64,000 bases of DNA from Pseudomonas sp. IPO3778. Its GTDB lineage: Bacteria > Pseudomonadota > Gammaproteobacteria > Pseudomonadales > Pseudomonadaceae. The notes under the pieces were generated by a model. That model did not search any database, was not told the origin of the DNA, and saw only the letters and a program-made list of their open reading frames with translations. This document shows positions 6,549 to 18,518 of the stretch, piece by piece. Both the position numbers and the translations under genes were made by a program. The first letter of the stretch is position 1, and the number at the start of each line of letters is the position of its first letter. Where the stretch lies: contig NZ_JACARC010000041.1 in NCBI RefSeq assembly GCF_013386825.1, forward strand, positions 77,274-141,273, written 5' to 3'.

Positions 6549-6977
6549 ATGAACACTACGGAACAGTTGCAAGTACCCAGTACACACAAACCTAAATGGC
6601 AGGAACGTTTCGATTTTTTTGACACCTATGGCGCACCCAACGACCCGCGTTACAAAGTGGCTCTCAAAGCGTTGCCGACGTTTCGCAAAAAGGTCCTGAT
6701 CAACGGGAATGTCATCGCTTTTTTCTTTGGCCCTATTTACCTGTTCGTCCTGGGTCTCTGGAAGAAGAACCTGGCGCTGCTCGGCGTCATGTTTGCGGTG
6801 TATGCCGTCTTGTCGGTGTTGTTTGCCGTACTGGGCATGGAGTTCCCGCGGGCACTGGATAATGGGCTGGGCTTCGGCTTTTCGTTCATGTACGCGATTG
6901 TCACGAACTACGCCTATTACCTGAAAGAGGTGAAGGGTGAGCAAGGCTGGAACCCGTTCAAGGGTATGCGCTTCTGA
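6549..6977 (+). CDS. DUF2628-family membrane protein
   Basis: This 142-residue protein has a soluble N-terminal third (WQERFDFFDTYGAPND and an arginine/lysine-rich stretch) followed by two or three hydrophobic segments at about 58-105, typical of DUF2628 inner membrane proteins. The start has an AAGGA site 8 bases upstream. It stands alone between a candidate terminator upstream and a strong hairpin downstream. The family has no established function. Its position between the immunity region and the T6SS may be coincidence. Confidence 0.75.
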   Translation: MNTTEQLQVPSTHKPKWQERFDFFDTYGAPNDPRYKVALKALPTFRKKVLINGNVIAFFFGPIYLFVLGLWKKNLALLGVMFAVYAVLSVLFAVLGMEFPRALDNGLGFGFSFMYAIVTNYAYYLKEVKGEQGWNPFKGMRF

Positions 6978-6991
6978 GGTTGAAATAGCAC

Positions 6992-7024
6992 CCTCACCGC
7001 CCGGCAATCCGTCGGGCGGTGAGG
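6992..7024 (+). terminator. Hairpin terminator after the DUF2628 gene
   Basis: A perfect 12-bp stem (CCTCACCGCCCG at 6992-7003, its complement at 7013-7024) with a 9-base loop starts 15 bases after the stop codon. The following T tract is weak. Confidence 0.65.
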
Positions 7025-7588
7025 CTCCTTGCACACGGGTTTCGGCGCGACACACCACCCGATAAACAGATGGGCGAACACACCACTAGACGAAAAACAA
7101 CCCACCTTCTTCTTATGATTGCCATCATCTTCGCCGCATTATTTTGAAAAGACATGCGCTGTATCAGCCATGAAACATCCCAGCACTTTGAACTAATTCA
7201 CCTTTTTTGATTTTATCTCAGCCCCCTCCCAACCTCTTAAATACCAACCTATCCATATGATACCTATAGGTTTTTTGTAGGTTAATCGCAAACTGACAGC
7301 ACAGCAGTGGCACCTAGGCATCATTGCCACGTGTATCAGAAACAAGAAAAAATACATTTCGTTGGAACTTTACGAGTCGATCGATTGCCATAGACGTCAC
7401 TACTGGCAAGTCGATATCCATATGCCAGCACCGCACTGCCGGTCATTCACGCAGTGTGATTTCGTGATGACGCTTATTCGTTAATTGCATGCCGTGAACG
7501 GCTGTGCAGTCGAGAAATTCGTAGCTCATTTCCCGCCCCCACTTTTCGGTGGAGGTGCAGGCGAGATGGGTTCAAGGATGATGTACTG
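7025..7588. promoter_or_regulatory. Long leader region upstream of the T6SS operon
   Basis: These 564 bases hold no supportable gene and must carry the T6SS promoter. They are more AT-rich than their surroundings. A perfect 10-base palindrome ACCTATAGGT lies at 7262-7271 followed by six Ts, which could be an operator or part of a leader hairpin. No convincing sigma-54 or sigma-70 promoter pair could be fixed by eye. An AAGGATGATG stretch precedes the first start codon. Confidence 0.4.
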
Positions 7589-8338
7589 ATGACTCAGACC
7601 TTTGATGTTGAAGCACTGATCAAGCTGCGCAAGCAAACCCGGGCCATCTCCGACGTGCTCAAGGCACAAGCCTCGGATTATCTGTCGACCCTGGCGCTGT
7701 TGATCCGTCCGCAGGCGCTCTTTGGTGAGTACTTGCAGGGTGCGCAACGCAGCAGCGGGCGCGAAACCCAGCATCACTTCAAGGAACTCAAGGCGCTTTA
7801 CGACCGCATCGGCTCGGCGGCGCCTTTCCAGTTGGTCAATGAACTGGAAGTACCGCTGAACCTCATCAGTACCACGCCCCAGCTGTTTGCGCTGGAGTAC
7901 GACAAGGTCCTGGAGCAAAGCGGGCAGACTATTCGCATCACCAGCCCTGTGCGCTGGGTGGTGGGCTTCAGTTCGTTCGACCTGGCGCAGTTTCGCAAGA
8001 TCATCAAAGACCCCAATCGCAGCAACGCCGAGTTGTACCGCTTCGTGGTGCATTACCTGGTGCTGTTCTATTCCCTGAGTAAATCCCCAGGCCTGAGCCG
8101 CTTGCTCGAAGGCCTGCGTTTCCCGGTGAGCTTCGAGCGGCTGAAGGATTTCGGTGACCTGCCGTTCTGCATCATCAATTCCCCGGTGCGCTCTGAACTG
8201 CCGGACGAGACCGTTATTCGCAACAGCACCCAGATTGCCGGCAACACCAGCTTCGAAGAGCTGGTGGGACGAGAGAATATTTTGGAAATGGACGATGAAA
8301 TCCGTCAGCGCCTGTTGCTGACGGTCGAAGGACTGTAA
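7589..8338 (+). CDS. T6SS-associated protein, first gene of the cluster
   Basis: This 249-residue soluble protein has no signal peptide or membrane helix. It opens the T6SS operon and is followed after about 70 bases by tssB, a place where many clusters have tssA. It lacks the ImpA N-terminal domain of TssA, and a real tssA sits at the other end of the cluster. Its sequence (for example PVRWVVGFSSFDLAQFRKI) suggests a mixed alpha/beta protein. I recognise it only as a conserved T6SS-associated hypothetical protein. A role in assembly or in the baseplate is inferred from position. Confidence 0.75.
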   Translation: MTQTFDVEALIKLRKQTRAISDVLKAQASDYLSTLALLIRPQALFGEYLQGAQRSSGRETQHHFKELKALYDRIGSAAPFQLVNELEVPLNLISTTPQLFALEYDKVLEQSGQTIRITSPVRWVVGFSSFDLAQFRKIIKDPNRSNAELYRFVVHYLVLFYSLSKSPGLSRLLEGLRFPVSFERLKDFGDLPFCIINSPVRSELPDETVIRNSTQIAGNTSFEELVGRENILEMDDEIRQRLLLTVEGL

Positions 8339-8406
8339 CGCGCTCAGCCCCCATAGGGCCGAGGCGAAAATAAACTTTCAGCGAGTTGCTCGCACAGGAG
8401 ATCACG

Positions 8407-8940
8407 ATGGCGAAGAAGGAAAGTACCCAGCATAAACTCGACCGCGTTCGGGCGCCTCGGGTCCACATTACCTACGACGTGGATATTGGCGACGCGCAGG
8501 AAAAGAAAGAGCTGCCTTTTGTGGTGGGTGTGCTAGGTGATTTTTCCGGCAACCCGCTGGAGCCCCTGCCCAAGCTCAAGGATCGCAAGTTCATCTTCAT
8601 TGACCGCGACAATTTCAACGGTGTGCTCAAGGGCATCAAGCCGCGCCTCACCTATCGGGTCGACAATACTCTGGTCAAGAACGGCACACAGTTGGGCGTA
8701 GAGCTCAACTTCAACGCCCTCGAAGACTTCGAGCCACAGAACGTGGTGCGCCAGGTTGAACCCCTGCGCAAGCTGCTGGAAGTGCGCAACAAGTTGGCCG
8801 ACCTGCGTAACAAGATGGGTGGCAACGACAAGCTCGAAGAGCTGTTGATGGACGTGTTGCAGAACACCGAGAAGTTGAAAACCCTGGGCAAGGAATTTGG
8901 CCGCGAAGCCGCTGTTCCCGCCACCGACAGTAAAGCGTAA
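8407..8940 (+). CDS. tssB: T6SS sheath small subunit TssB (VipA)
   Basis: This 177-residue protein pairs with TssC to form the contractile sheath around the Hcp tube. It has the TssB hallmarks RVHITYDVDIGDAQEKKELP near the N-terminus, FVVGVLGDFSG, and the region from RKFIFIDRDNF. The C-terminal helix (EKLKTLGKEFG) ends the conserved part. The frame is open to 8386, but the ATG at 8407 follows an AGGAG site by 6 bases. tssC starts 14 bases after its stop. Confidence 0.95.
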   Translation: MAKKESTQHKLDRVRAPRVHITYDVDIGDAQEKKELPFVVGVLGDFSGNPLEPLPKLKDRKFIFIDRDNFNGVLKGIKPRLTYRVDNTLVKNGTQLGVELNFNALEDFEPQNVVRQVEPLRKLLEVRNKLADLRNKMGGNDKLEELLMDVLQNTEKLKTLGKEFGREAAVPATDSKA

Positions 8941-8954
8941 GCAGGAGCCTGGCG

Positions 8955-10457
8955 ATGACCGATAAACAAACCGTGACTCAGCAGGAAAGCGACCTGGTTG
9001 AAGTGGAAAACTTCGCCCCGCAGTCGTCCCTGCTGGACAGCATCATTTCCGAAAGCCGTGTGGCTCGCTCGGAAACCGAGCGTACCCGCACCCGTGACTT
9101 GATCGGCGAGCTGGTGGGCCAGGTCCTGGAAGGCGAGATGACGCCAAGCAAGGATTTGATCGCCGTGCTCGACGCGCGCATCGCGGAAATCGATGCAATG
9201 CTCTCCGAGCAAATGAACGAGATCATGCACGCCCGTGAGTTCCAGGCGCTGGAGGCTTCGTGGCGCGGCTTGAAATATCAGGTCGACCAGACTGAAACCA
9301 GCACCACGCTGAAGATTCAACTGCTCAACGCTTCGAAAAAAGACCTGGTGCGTGACCTCAAGGCGTCGTCCGAGTTCGACCAGAGCGCGCTGTTCAAGAA
9401 GATCTACGAAGAAGAATACGGCACCTTCGGCGGCGCGCCATTCGGCATGCTGCTGGGCGACTACGAGTTCAACCGCAACCCGGAAGACATGTACCTGCTC
9501 GAAGAGATCTCCCACGTCGCCGCCGCTGCGCACGCACCGTTTATCTCGGCAGCGTCGCCTGAGCTGTTCGGCTGGGACTCTTTCACCGACATGTCGGGCC
9601 CGCGTGACTTGGCGAAGATCTTCGACACCGTCGAATACGCCAAGTGGAAGTCGTTCCGTGCCTCCGAGGACTCGCGCTACGTTGGCCTGACCCTGCCTCA
9701 CGTGCTCGGTCGCCTGCCGTATGGCCCCGATACCACGCCGGTAGAAGAATTCAATTTCGTCGAAAGCGTCGACGGTCGCGACCACAACAAATACCTGTGG
9801 ATGAACGCCGCTTACGCGCTGGGCACCCGGGTCACTGATGCGTTCTCGCGTTATGGCTGGTGTGTGGCGATTCGTGGCGTGGAAGGCGGTGGCCTGGTTG
9901 AAGGCCTGCCCACCCATACCTTCAAGACTGACGATGGCGAAATCGCGCTCAAGTGCCCGACTGAAATTGCAATCACCGACCGCCGTGAAAAAGAGCTGTC
10001 GGACCTGGGCTTCATCCCCCTGGTGCACTGCAAAGGCACCGACTACGCGGCGTTCTTCGGCACCCAGTCGACGCAGAAGCAAAAGCAATACAACACCGAC
10101 ATCGCCAACGCCAACGCACGTCTGTCGGCGCAGTTGCAGTACATCTTCGCCACCTCGCGTATCGCTCACTACATGAAGGCGATCATGCGCGACAAGATCG
10201 GCAGTTTCGCTTCGCGCAAAGACGTCGAGATGTTCCTCAACAAGTGGCTGTCAGGTTATGTGCTGCTTGATGACACCGCCGGCCAGGAAGCCAAGGCCAA
10301 GTTCCCGCTGCGTGAGGCCCGTGCCGAAGTGTTTGAGGTGCCGGGCAAGCCGGGTGTGTACAAGGCCGTGACTTACCTGCGTCCGCACTACCAACTGGAC
10401 GAACTGACCGCATCCTTGCGCCTGGTTGCCGAACTGCCACCGTCGACGCGCGGTTAA
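8955..10457 (+). CDS. tssC: T6SS sheath large subunit TssC (VipB)
   Basis: This 500-residue protein forms the sheath with TssB and is disassembled by ClpV after firing. Conserved blocks are visible: EFQALEASWRGLKYQV, KKIYEEEYGTFGG, PFGMLLGDYEF, and the C-terminal SYVLLDD/PHYQLDELTASLRLVAELP. Length is normal for TssC. It is preceded by an AGGAG site and shares the transcript with tssB. Confidence 0.95.
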   Translation: MTDKQTVTQQESDLVEVENFAPQSSLLDSIISESRVARSETERTRTRDLIGELVGQVLEGEMTPSKDLIAVLDARIAEIDAMLSEQMNEIMHAREFQALEASWRGLKYQVDQTETSTTLKIQLLNASKKDLVRDLKASSEFDQSALFKKIYEEEYGTFGGAPFGMLLGDYEFNRNPEDMYLLEEISHVAAAAHAPFISAASPELFGWDSFTDMSGPRDLAKIFDTVEYAKWKSFRASEDSRYVGLTLPHVLGRLPYGPDTTPVEEFNFVESVDGRDHNKYLWMNAAYALGTRVTDAFSRYGWCVAIRGVEGGGLVEGLPTHTFKTDDGEIALKCPTEIAITDRREKELSDLGFIPLVHCKGTDYAAFFGTQSTQKQKQYNTDIANANARLSAQLQYIFATSRIAHYMKAIMRDKIGSFASRKDVEMFLNKWLSGYVLLDDTAGQEAKAKFPLREARAEVFEVPGKPGVYKAVTYLRPHYQLDELTASLRLVAELPPSTRG

Positions 10458-10481
10458 TCGAACGTTGCCAGGGAGGCAGTC

Positions 10482-10964
10482 ATGAGTAGTCAACACAAGC
10501 TATTGCCTTCGTTGCTGGATCGGTTGCTCGACGATCGTCCGCATCAATCCGTCGAAGCTTCATCGCAACGCTTGTGTTCGCTGGCCGATTACAAGGCCAG
10601 CATCGTTCGCGACCTGGAGATCCTGGTGAATACACGCCAGTCTCTGGTGGCTGGCGAGCTGGATGGTTTTGCCAATCTGGGCGGGACCATCCTCGACTAC
10701 GGCATGCCCGATTTCACCAGCAAGAGCGTGCTCGACCCCCAGGATCGCCTGCTGATCCAACGTCAGCTGGAAAAAGCCATCACCGTGGGTGACCGACGCT
10801 TTCGCAGCGTGAAAGTGCAACTGCTTGCACAACAAACCGGCCAACGCATGCTGACTTTTCGTGTGGACGCAGTGCTGCGTCTACAGGACATCTCGCGGCA
10901 GGTCTCCTTCGATGCGGTGCTGCAAGTCAACACCCAGGAATACAAAGTGCAGAATCTCAACTGA
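10482..10964 (+). CDS. tssE: T6SS baseplate protein TssE (gp25-like)
   Basis: This 160-residue protein has the gp25-like lysozyme-fold domain of the T4 phage baseplate: DLEILVNTRQS, then LGGTILDYGMPDFTS, and a conserved EKAITVGDRRF. The protein sits in the baseplate wedge with TssF, TssG and TssK. It has a GGGAGG ribosome site, and its stop overlaps the ATG of tssF by one base. Confidence 0.93.
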   Translation: MSSQHKLLPSLLDRLLDDRPHQSVEASSQRLCSLADYKASIVRDLEILVNTRQSLVAGELDGFANLGGTILDYGMPDFTSKSVLDPQDRLLIQRQLEKAITVGDRRFRSVKVQLLAQQTGQRMLTFRVDAVLRLQDISRQVSFDAVLQVNTQEYKVQNLN

Positions 10965-12796
10965 TGCTCGACGATCTGCTCCCCTATTACGAAAAGGAAC
11001 TCTCGCACCTGCGCTTTTTGGGCCAGGAGTTTGCGAGCCAGTACCCGAAAATTGCTTCGCGGTTGCTCATCGAGGGCGATAACTGCGAAGACCCGCATAC
11101 CGAACGGTTGATCGAGGCTTTCTCGTTCCTGTCGGCGCGCGTGCACAAAAAACTCGATGACGAGTTTCCGGAAATCGTCGAAGCCTTTCTGGAAGTGCTG
11201 TACCCCCACTACCTGCGCCCTACCCCGTCGATGTCGATCGTGGAATTCAACCTCGGCAAGCAGGAGAAGGTTACCGAGGCCTATCGTGTGGCCCGGCACA
11301 CCGAGCTGCATGCCAATCCGATTGACGGCGTGGTGTGTAAATTCCGTACCTGCTACCCGGTCGAGTTGTGGCCCGTGGCGGTGCAGGAAGCATCGTTCAT
11401 CGAGATGGAACGCTCCGCGTTCAACGGCCACAGCGCCGACCTGGTGGCGCGTCTGCGCATTGGCCTGGCCGCCACCTCGGACGTGCTGTTCGGCAAGATG
11501 GAACTGGACAGCCTGCGGTTTTTTCTCGACGGCGAAAGCACGCTGATGCTGCAGCTGTACGAGCTGCTGTTCAACAACCTGGCCAAGGCCACCCTGTCGT
11601 TCAAGGACGAAGGCAGCACCCGCGAAGTGGTCCTGCCCGCCGGTGCCTTGAAGGCCGTGGGTTATCAGTTGGATGAAGGCCTGGTGGATTATTCCGAGCG
11701 TTCGTTCCTGGGCTACCGGTTGCTCCACGAATACTTCACCTTCCCCGATAAATTCATGTTCTTCGACCTCACAGGCTTTGCGCGCATTCTCGCGGGCAAG
11801 GACGTCGAGAACGTCGAGATCAATTTCTACTTTTCCGATTACGACCTCAGCGACCGTCTGGTTCGCCTGACGCAAAATATCGGTCGCAACAACTTCAAGC
11901 TCAACTGCACGCCGATCATCAATCTGTTCCGCCAGCAGGCCGAGCCGATCAAGCTGACCCATGCCCAGCATGAGTACGCAGTGACGCCGGATGTGCGCCT
12001 GCAAAGCTCCTCGGAAGTGGTGTCGATTGATCGCGTGCGCCGCGTGAAAAAAGTCGGCGGCACCGATCAGGTTGGCACCTGCCACCCGTTCTTTGAACCC
12101 CGTGGCGATCAGGGCCCCGGCAGCAGCTTCTGGATTGGCCGCCGCCGTGCCGTGCAAACGCAGCAGCGCGACGGCTCGAACATGTTCATCCGGGTGGTGG
12201 ATCGCAACCTGGAAATGATCGATTCGAATAACGACACCTTGAGCATCCGCCTCACCTGCAGCAACCGCGACCTGCCGTTAATGCTGCCGTTTGGCGGCGA
12301 GCGTGGGGATTTCAACATCCCGTCCAACTCGGTGATCAAAGACATCCGCTGCCTGCGCAAGCCCACCGCCAGCGTGCGTGTGCCGCTGGGCAACGGGGTG
12401 ATCTGGCGCTTGATTTCGCACCTCTCGCTCAACCATATGTCGCTGGTCTCCAGAGGCCGCGACGTGCTGCTGGAACTGCTCTCGCTTTACAACTATCGCA
12501 ACCTGTCGGCGATCCGCAAACAGATCAACGGCATTGTCTCGGTCACCAGCGAGCCGGTGGTGGCGCGTATCGGTCACCCGCGCCCGAACTTTGTGCGCGG
12601 CGTAGGCATCACCCTTAAATTCGACGAAAGCCAATACACCGGCAGTGGTGTGTTTTTGTTCGGCATGGTGCTCGACCATTTCTTTGGTCAGTACTGCACA
12701 GTGAACAGCTTTACCCAATTAACCCTTCGCACCCTGCAGCGCGAAAAGAGAGTGGTCCAATGGCCCCCGCGAACCGGCGATCAACCCCTGGTCTGA
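10964..12796 (+). CDS. tssF: T6SS baseplate protein TssF
   Basis: This 610-residue TssF (VCA0110 family) begins with the characteristic LLPYYEKELSHLRFLGQEFA and contains DEFPEIVEAFLEVLYPHYLR. It forms the baseplate wedge with TssG and TssE. The start overlaps the stop of tssE. Its end overlaps the start of tssG by 37 bases, which suggests translational coupling. Confidence 0.95.
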   Translation: MLDDLLPYYEKELSHLRFLGQEFASQYPKIASRLLIEGDNCEDPHTERLIEAFSFLSARVHKKLDDEFPEIVEAFLEVLYPHYLRPTPSMSIVEFNLGKQEKVTEAYRVARHTELHANPIDGVVCKFRTCYPVELWPVAVQEASFIEMERSAFNGHSADLVARLRIGLAATSDVLFGKMELDSLRFFLDGESTLMLQLYELLFNNLAKATLSFKDEGSTREVVLPAGALKAVGYQLDEGLVDYSERSFLGYRLLHEYFTFPDKFMFFDLTGFARILAGKDVENVEINFYFSDYDLSDRLVRLTQNIGRNNFKLNCTPIINLFRQQAEPIKLTHAQHEYAVTPDVRLQSSSEVVSIDRVRRVKKVGGTDQVGTCHPFFEPRGDQGPGSSFWIGRRRAVQTQQRDGSNMFIRVVDRNLEMIDSNNDTLSIRLTCSNRDLPLMLPFGGERGDFNIPSNSVIKDIRCLRKPTASVRVPLGNGVIWRLISHLSLNHMSLVSRGRDVLLELLSLYNYRNLSAIRKQINGIVSVTSEPVVARIGHPRPNFVRGVGITLKFDESQYTGSGVFLFGMVLDHFFGQYCTVNSFTQLTLRTLQREKRVVQWPPRTGDQPLV

Positions 12797-13826
12797 TCGA
12801 CCAGGCCAGGGCCGAGCCGCACCGATTCGAGTTTTTTCAATTGGTGCGTTTGCTGCGGCTGCATTACAGCAGAACCGGGCGAATGGACCTGCAAACCCGG
12901 CCGCACGAAGATCCGTTGCGTTTTCGCTCGCAGCTGTCGCTCAACTTCCCCGCCAGTGAAGTCAGCGACCTGCAGTTCGAGCACGCCGGTAACGTGTCGG
13001 CGGCGGGCTTGCCGCTGACCGAGGTGCAGGTGACGTTCATGGGCCTGGTCGGACCTTCCGGGGTACTGCCGCGCCCGTATACCGAGCTGTTGATTGAGCG
13101 CCATATCCAGTACCGCGACGACGCGGCGCATGCGTTCCTCGATATTTTTTCGCACCGCATGACCACGCTGTTTTACGAAGCCTGGCAGAAGTACAAGTTC
13201 TACATCGAGTACGAGCGCAACGGCACTTCCGGGTTTGACCGCTACCTGCTCAACCTGGTGGGCTTCGGGCCGGAGGCGCAAAAGCAGAAGTTCGAAAAAG
13301 GCGACTCACCGTTACGCCGTGAGCTGTTCAGCTACTTCTCGGGGATGTTCGCGCAAAAACCGCGCAACGTGCTGAACCTGCAAGTGATGCTGAGCTTCTA
13401 TTTTTCGCTGCCGTTCAAGGTCAAGCCGTTTGCCGGTCGCTGGCTGCACCTGGACGTCAGCCAATGCACCCGACTGGGCCGCAAGAACGCCGTGCTCGGG
13501 CAAAGCGCCGTGGCTGGCAACCGGGTCTGGGACTATCAGTCGTGCGTGCGCATCGAATTGGGTCCGCTGGAGCTGGCCGATTACCAGCGCTTTCAGCCGG
13601 GCACCGAGGATTACCAGAAGCTGGTCGAGCTGGTGCGCTTTTACGTCGGTGCCGAGCTGGATTTCCAACTGGCGCCCACGCTCAAGCCAGCAGCGGTGCC
13701 GGTCGCCAGCCTTGGTCGTCAAGGCAACGTTTCCCTGGGCCGGCTGGGCTGGCTCAAACGCCCCGGCGTCGACGTGGAACCCTCCCGTTGTGCCCTCTTT
13801 CACATTCCTTTTGATGGGGTCTGCCT

Positions 13827-13830
<4 letters not shown>
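12760..13830 (+). CDS. tssG: T6SS baseplate protein TssG
   Basis: This 356-residue TssG (VCA0111 family) contains the family blocks PHRFEFFQLVRLL near the N-terminus, VTFMGLVGPSGVLPRPYTEL and FLDIFSHRMTTLFYEAWQKY. It binds TssF. The ATG at 12760 lies inside tssF; no later start keeps the conserved N-terminal block. The stop overlaps the GTG start of tssH (GTGA). Confidence 0.95.
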
Positions 13831-16430
<2,600 letters not shown>

Positions 16431-16452
16431 TCGATCACTACGGGTAGCAGTT

Positions 16453-17178
16453 ATGGACAAGAAACAAAAGCCAGCCCTCGCGATTGGCGTGGCAGCCCTG
16501 GTAATGACGGCGATGCTCACCGGATGTGGGGTCACCGACCGCATCGGCAAACGCGCTGACGATACCTGGATGGGTGACATGTTTTACAGCGATAACGAAA
16601 AGGTGATCTTGAGCACCTACGCCGGCAACCAGCTCAACCTGGACGCCAACGGCAAGCCACTGTCGGTGGTGCTGCACGTGTACCAGTTGAGTTCGCTGGA
16701 GCGTTTTGCGGCGGTGTCGGCCGATGACTTGTCGGCCGCGCCGCAGAAAGCCCTGGGCAACACCCTGATCGAGGAGCGCGAAATCGTCCTGCTGCCCGGT
16801 ATGGGCCAGACCGATACCTGGCCGTTGAACAAGGCCGCCCGCTATGTGGCGGTTGCGGGCTTCTTTCGCAGTGACGAAGACAGCCAGTGGAAGATCGCCT
16901 TTGACGCCAACTCATTGCGCAAGGACGGCATCTGGTTCTCCTCCGACGGTGTGCGCGTGCTGGCCGACTTCTACTCGGTACAGGCCGTGCGCGGCATGGA
17001 CGTGCTGAACACGCCCAAGGGGCAGGAGCCGGCAGCCGTGGCCAACCCCCCGGCTGCGCCCGTCATCCCCAAGCCGATCAGTGACATGGCGCAGCAGCAA
17101 GCGACAGACATGGCCAGCGGCGCCGTGAAAAAGACCGCTGATACGCAAATGAATTCTCTATTGGAAGGCGCTAAATGA
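16453..17178 (+). CDS. tssJ: T6SS outer membrane lipoprotein TssJ
   Basis: This 241-residue protein has a lipoprotein signal with lipobox LTGC near residue 25, after the hydrophobic stretch ALAIGVAALVMTAM. The mature part has the TssJ beta-sandwich region, including LSVVLHVYQLSSLERFA. It anchors the TssJLM membrane complex in the outer membrane and binds the periplasmic part of TssM. The open frame reaches back to 16405 inside tssH, but only the ATG at 16453 gives a proper signal peptide. A proline/alanine-rich C-terminal extension is present. The stop overlaps tssK (ATGA). Confidence 0.9.
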   Translation: MDKKQKPALAIGVAALVMTAMLTGCGVTDRIGKRADDTWMGDMFYSDNEKVILSTYAGNQLNLDANGKPLSVVLHVYQLSSLERFAAVSADDLSAAPQKALGNTLIEEREIVLLPGMGQTDTWPLNKAARYVAVAGFFRSDEDSQWKIAFDANSLRKDGIWFSSDGVRVLADFYSVQAVRGMDVLNTPKGQEPAAVANPPAAPVIPKPISDMAQQQATDMASGAVKKTADTQMNSLLEGAK

Positions 17179-18518
17179 GTAAGCAAAGCCGTGTGATGTG
17201 GTCAGAAGGCATGTTCCTTTTGCCGCAGCATTTCCAGTATCAGGATGAATTTCACCAACATCAGCTGGCCGAGTCGACCCTGCGCAACACGCCCTTCCAT
17301 TGGGGCGTGCAAACCCTGCAGATTGACGAAGAAGCCCTGGCCACCGGCACCCTGCGCCTGACCCGGCTGAAGCTGGTGTTTCCCGACGGCAGCTTGTTCG
17401 ACGCCCCCCAGCACGACCCGCTGCCCGCCGCACGGGACTTGAAGGAGTTGCTCAAGGGCAATGACCTCAAGGTCTACGCCGCGCTCAAACTGCCGGAGCC
17501 GTTCGGCCTGAACTACGTCGAAGATGGCCAGGAGCAAAAAAGCGCCCGGCGTTTTCGCAAGCAATTCGACAATTTGCCCGACCTCAATGAGGGCGACCTG
17601 GAAAACGAAATCACCAGCTTGCGCCTGAACGTGGTGATGCTGATCGACGGCGACAACCTGGACGGCTACAGCTACTGCCCGATTGCCCGGTTGTCGCGCA
17701 ATAACATTGGCGGTTTCAACCTGGATGCGCACTTTGTGCACCCGACGCTGCATGTCGGCACCCACGAGACGCTGGTCGGCCTGGGCAAGCGCCTGCTCGG
17801 TGCCTTGCAGTCCAAGAGCAAGGCATTGTCGGGCCGCCGTCGTGAGCGCGCGGACCAGATCGCCGAGTTCGGCTCCAGCGACGTCACGCTGTTCTGGCTG
17901 CTCAATACGGTCAACCGGGCATACCCGAACCTGGCGCACCTGTTGGCGCATCCACGTCTGCACCCTGAGCGGTTGTACTTGTTCCTCGCGGAACTGGCCG
18001 GTGGCTTGCTGACCTTTTCCCTGGACACTCAGCTCAACGACATTCCCGAGTACGACCACCATGACCCGGCGGCCTCGCTGGTCAAGCTCGACGAGATGAT
18101 CCGCGTGCTGCTCGACAACGTGATTCCGAACCAGTGCATTGTCATCAGCCTGACCCAGACCAAGCCGTCTTATTGGCAGGGCCAATTGCTTGATCCGCGC
18201 CTCACCGAAGCCGACTTCTATATCTCGGTACACGCCGACATGCCCGGTGCCAGCCTGCTCGAGCTGGTGCCACGCGCGATCAAGGTCGGCTCGCCTGAAG
18301 ACATCGAAGTGGTGGTTAACAGTGCCATGCCGGGCGTTACGCTCAACCATTCGACACGCCTGCCCAACGCCATTCCAGTGCGCCTGGACAACCATTATTT
18401 CTCCATCGAGCCCCATGGCCGGGTGTACGAACGAATGATGAACGCCCAGGCCATTTCTTTTTATGCGCCCAGCGCTTTTACCAACCTCAAGCTTGAACTG
18501 ATGGCGGTACTCAAATGA
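17175..18518 (+). CDS. tssK: T6SS baseplate-to-membrane connector TssK
   Basis: This 447-residue protein starts with the family hallmark VMWSEGMFLLPQHFQYQD. TssK trimers link the baseplate to the TssL/TssM membrane complex. Length and the C-terminal YFSIEPHGRVYERM region are normal. It overlaps tssJ at its start and tssL at its end, each by 4 bases. Confidence 0.95.
   Translation: MSKQSRVMWSEGMFLLPQHFQYQDEFHQHQLAESTLRNTPFHWGVQTLQIDEEALATGTLRLTRLKLVFPDGSLFDAPQHDPLPAARDLKELLKGNDLKVYAALKLPEPFGLNYVEDGQEQKSARRFRKQFDNLPDLNEGDLENEITSLRLNVVMLIDGDNLDGYSYCPIARLSRNNIGGFNLDAHFVHPTLHVGTHETLVGLGKRLLGALQSKSKALSGRRRERADQIAEFGSSDVTLFWLLNTVNRAYPNLAHLLAHPRLHPERLYLFLAELAGGLLTFSLDTQLNDIPEYDHHDPAASLVKLDEMIRVLLDNVIPNQCIVISLTQTKPSYWQGQLLDPRLTEADFYISVHADMPGASLLELVPRAIKVGSPEDIEVVVNSAMPGVTLNHSTRLPNAIPVRLDNHYFSIEPHGRVYERMMNAQAISFYAPSAFTNLKLELMAVLK

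Noticed and set aside
7308..7327. TGGCAC...TTGC resembling a sigma-54 promoter upstream of the T6SS
   Set aside because: The spacing between the GG and GC pairs is 15 bases instead of the required 10.
8652..10169. Minus-strand open frame (505 codons) opposite tssB/tssC
   Set aside because: Same reason: antisense to well-conserved sheath genes, with no recognisable domain.
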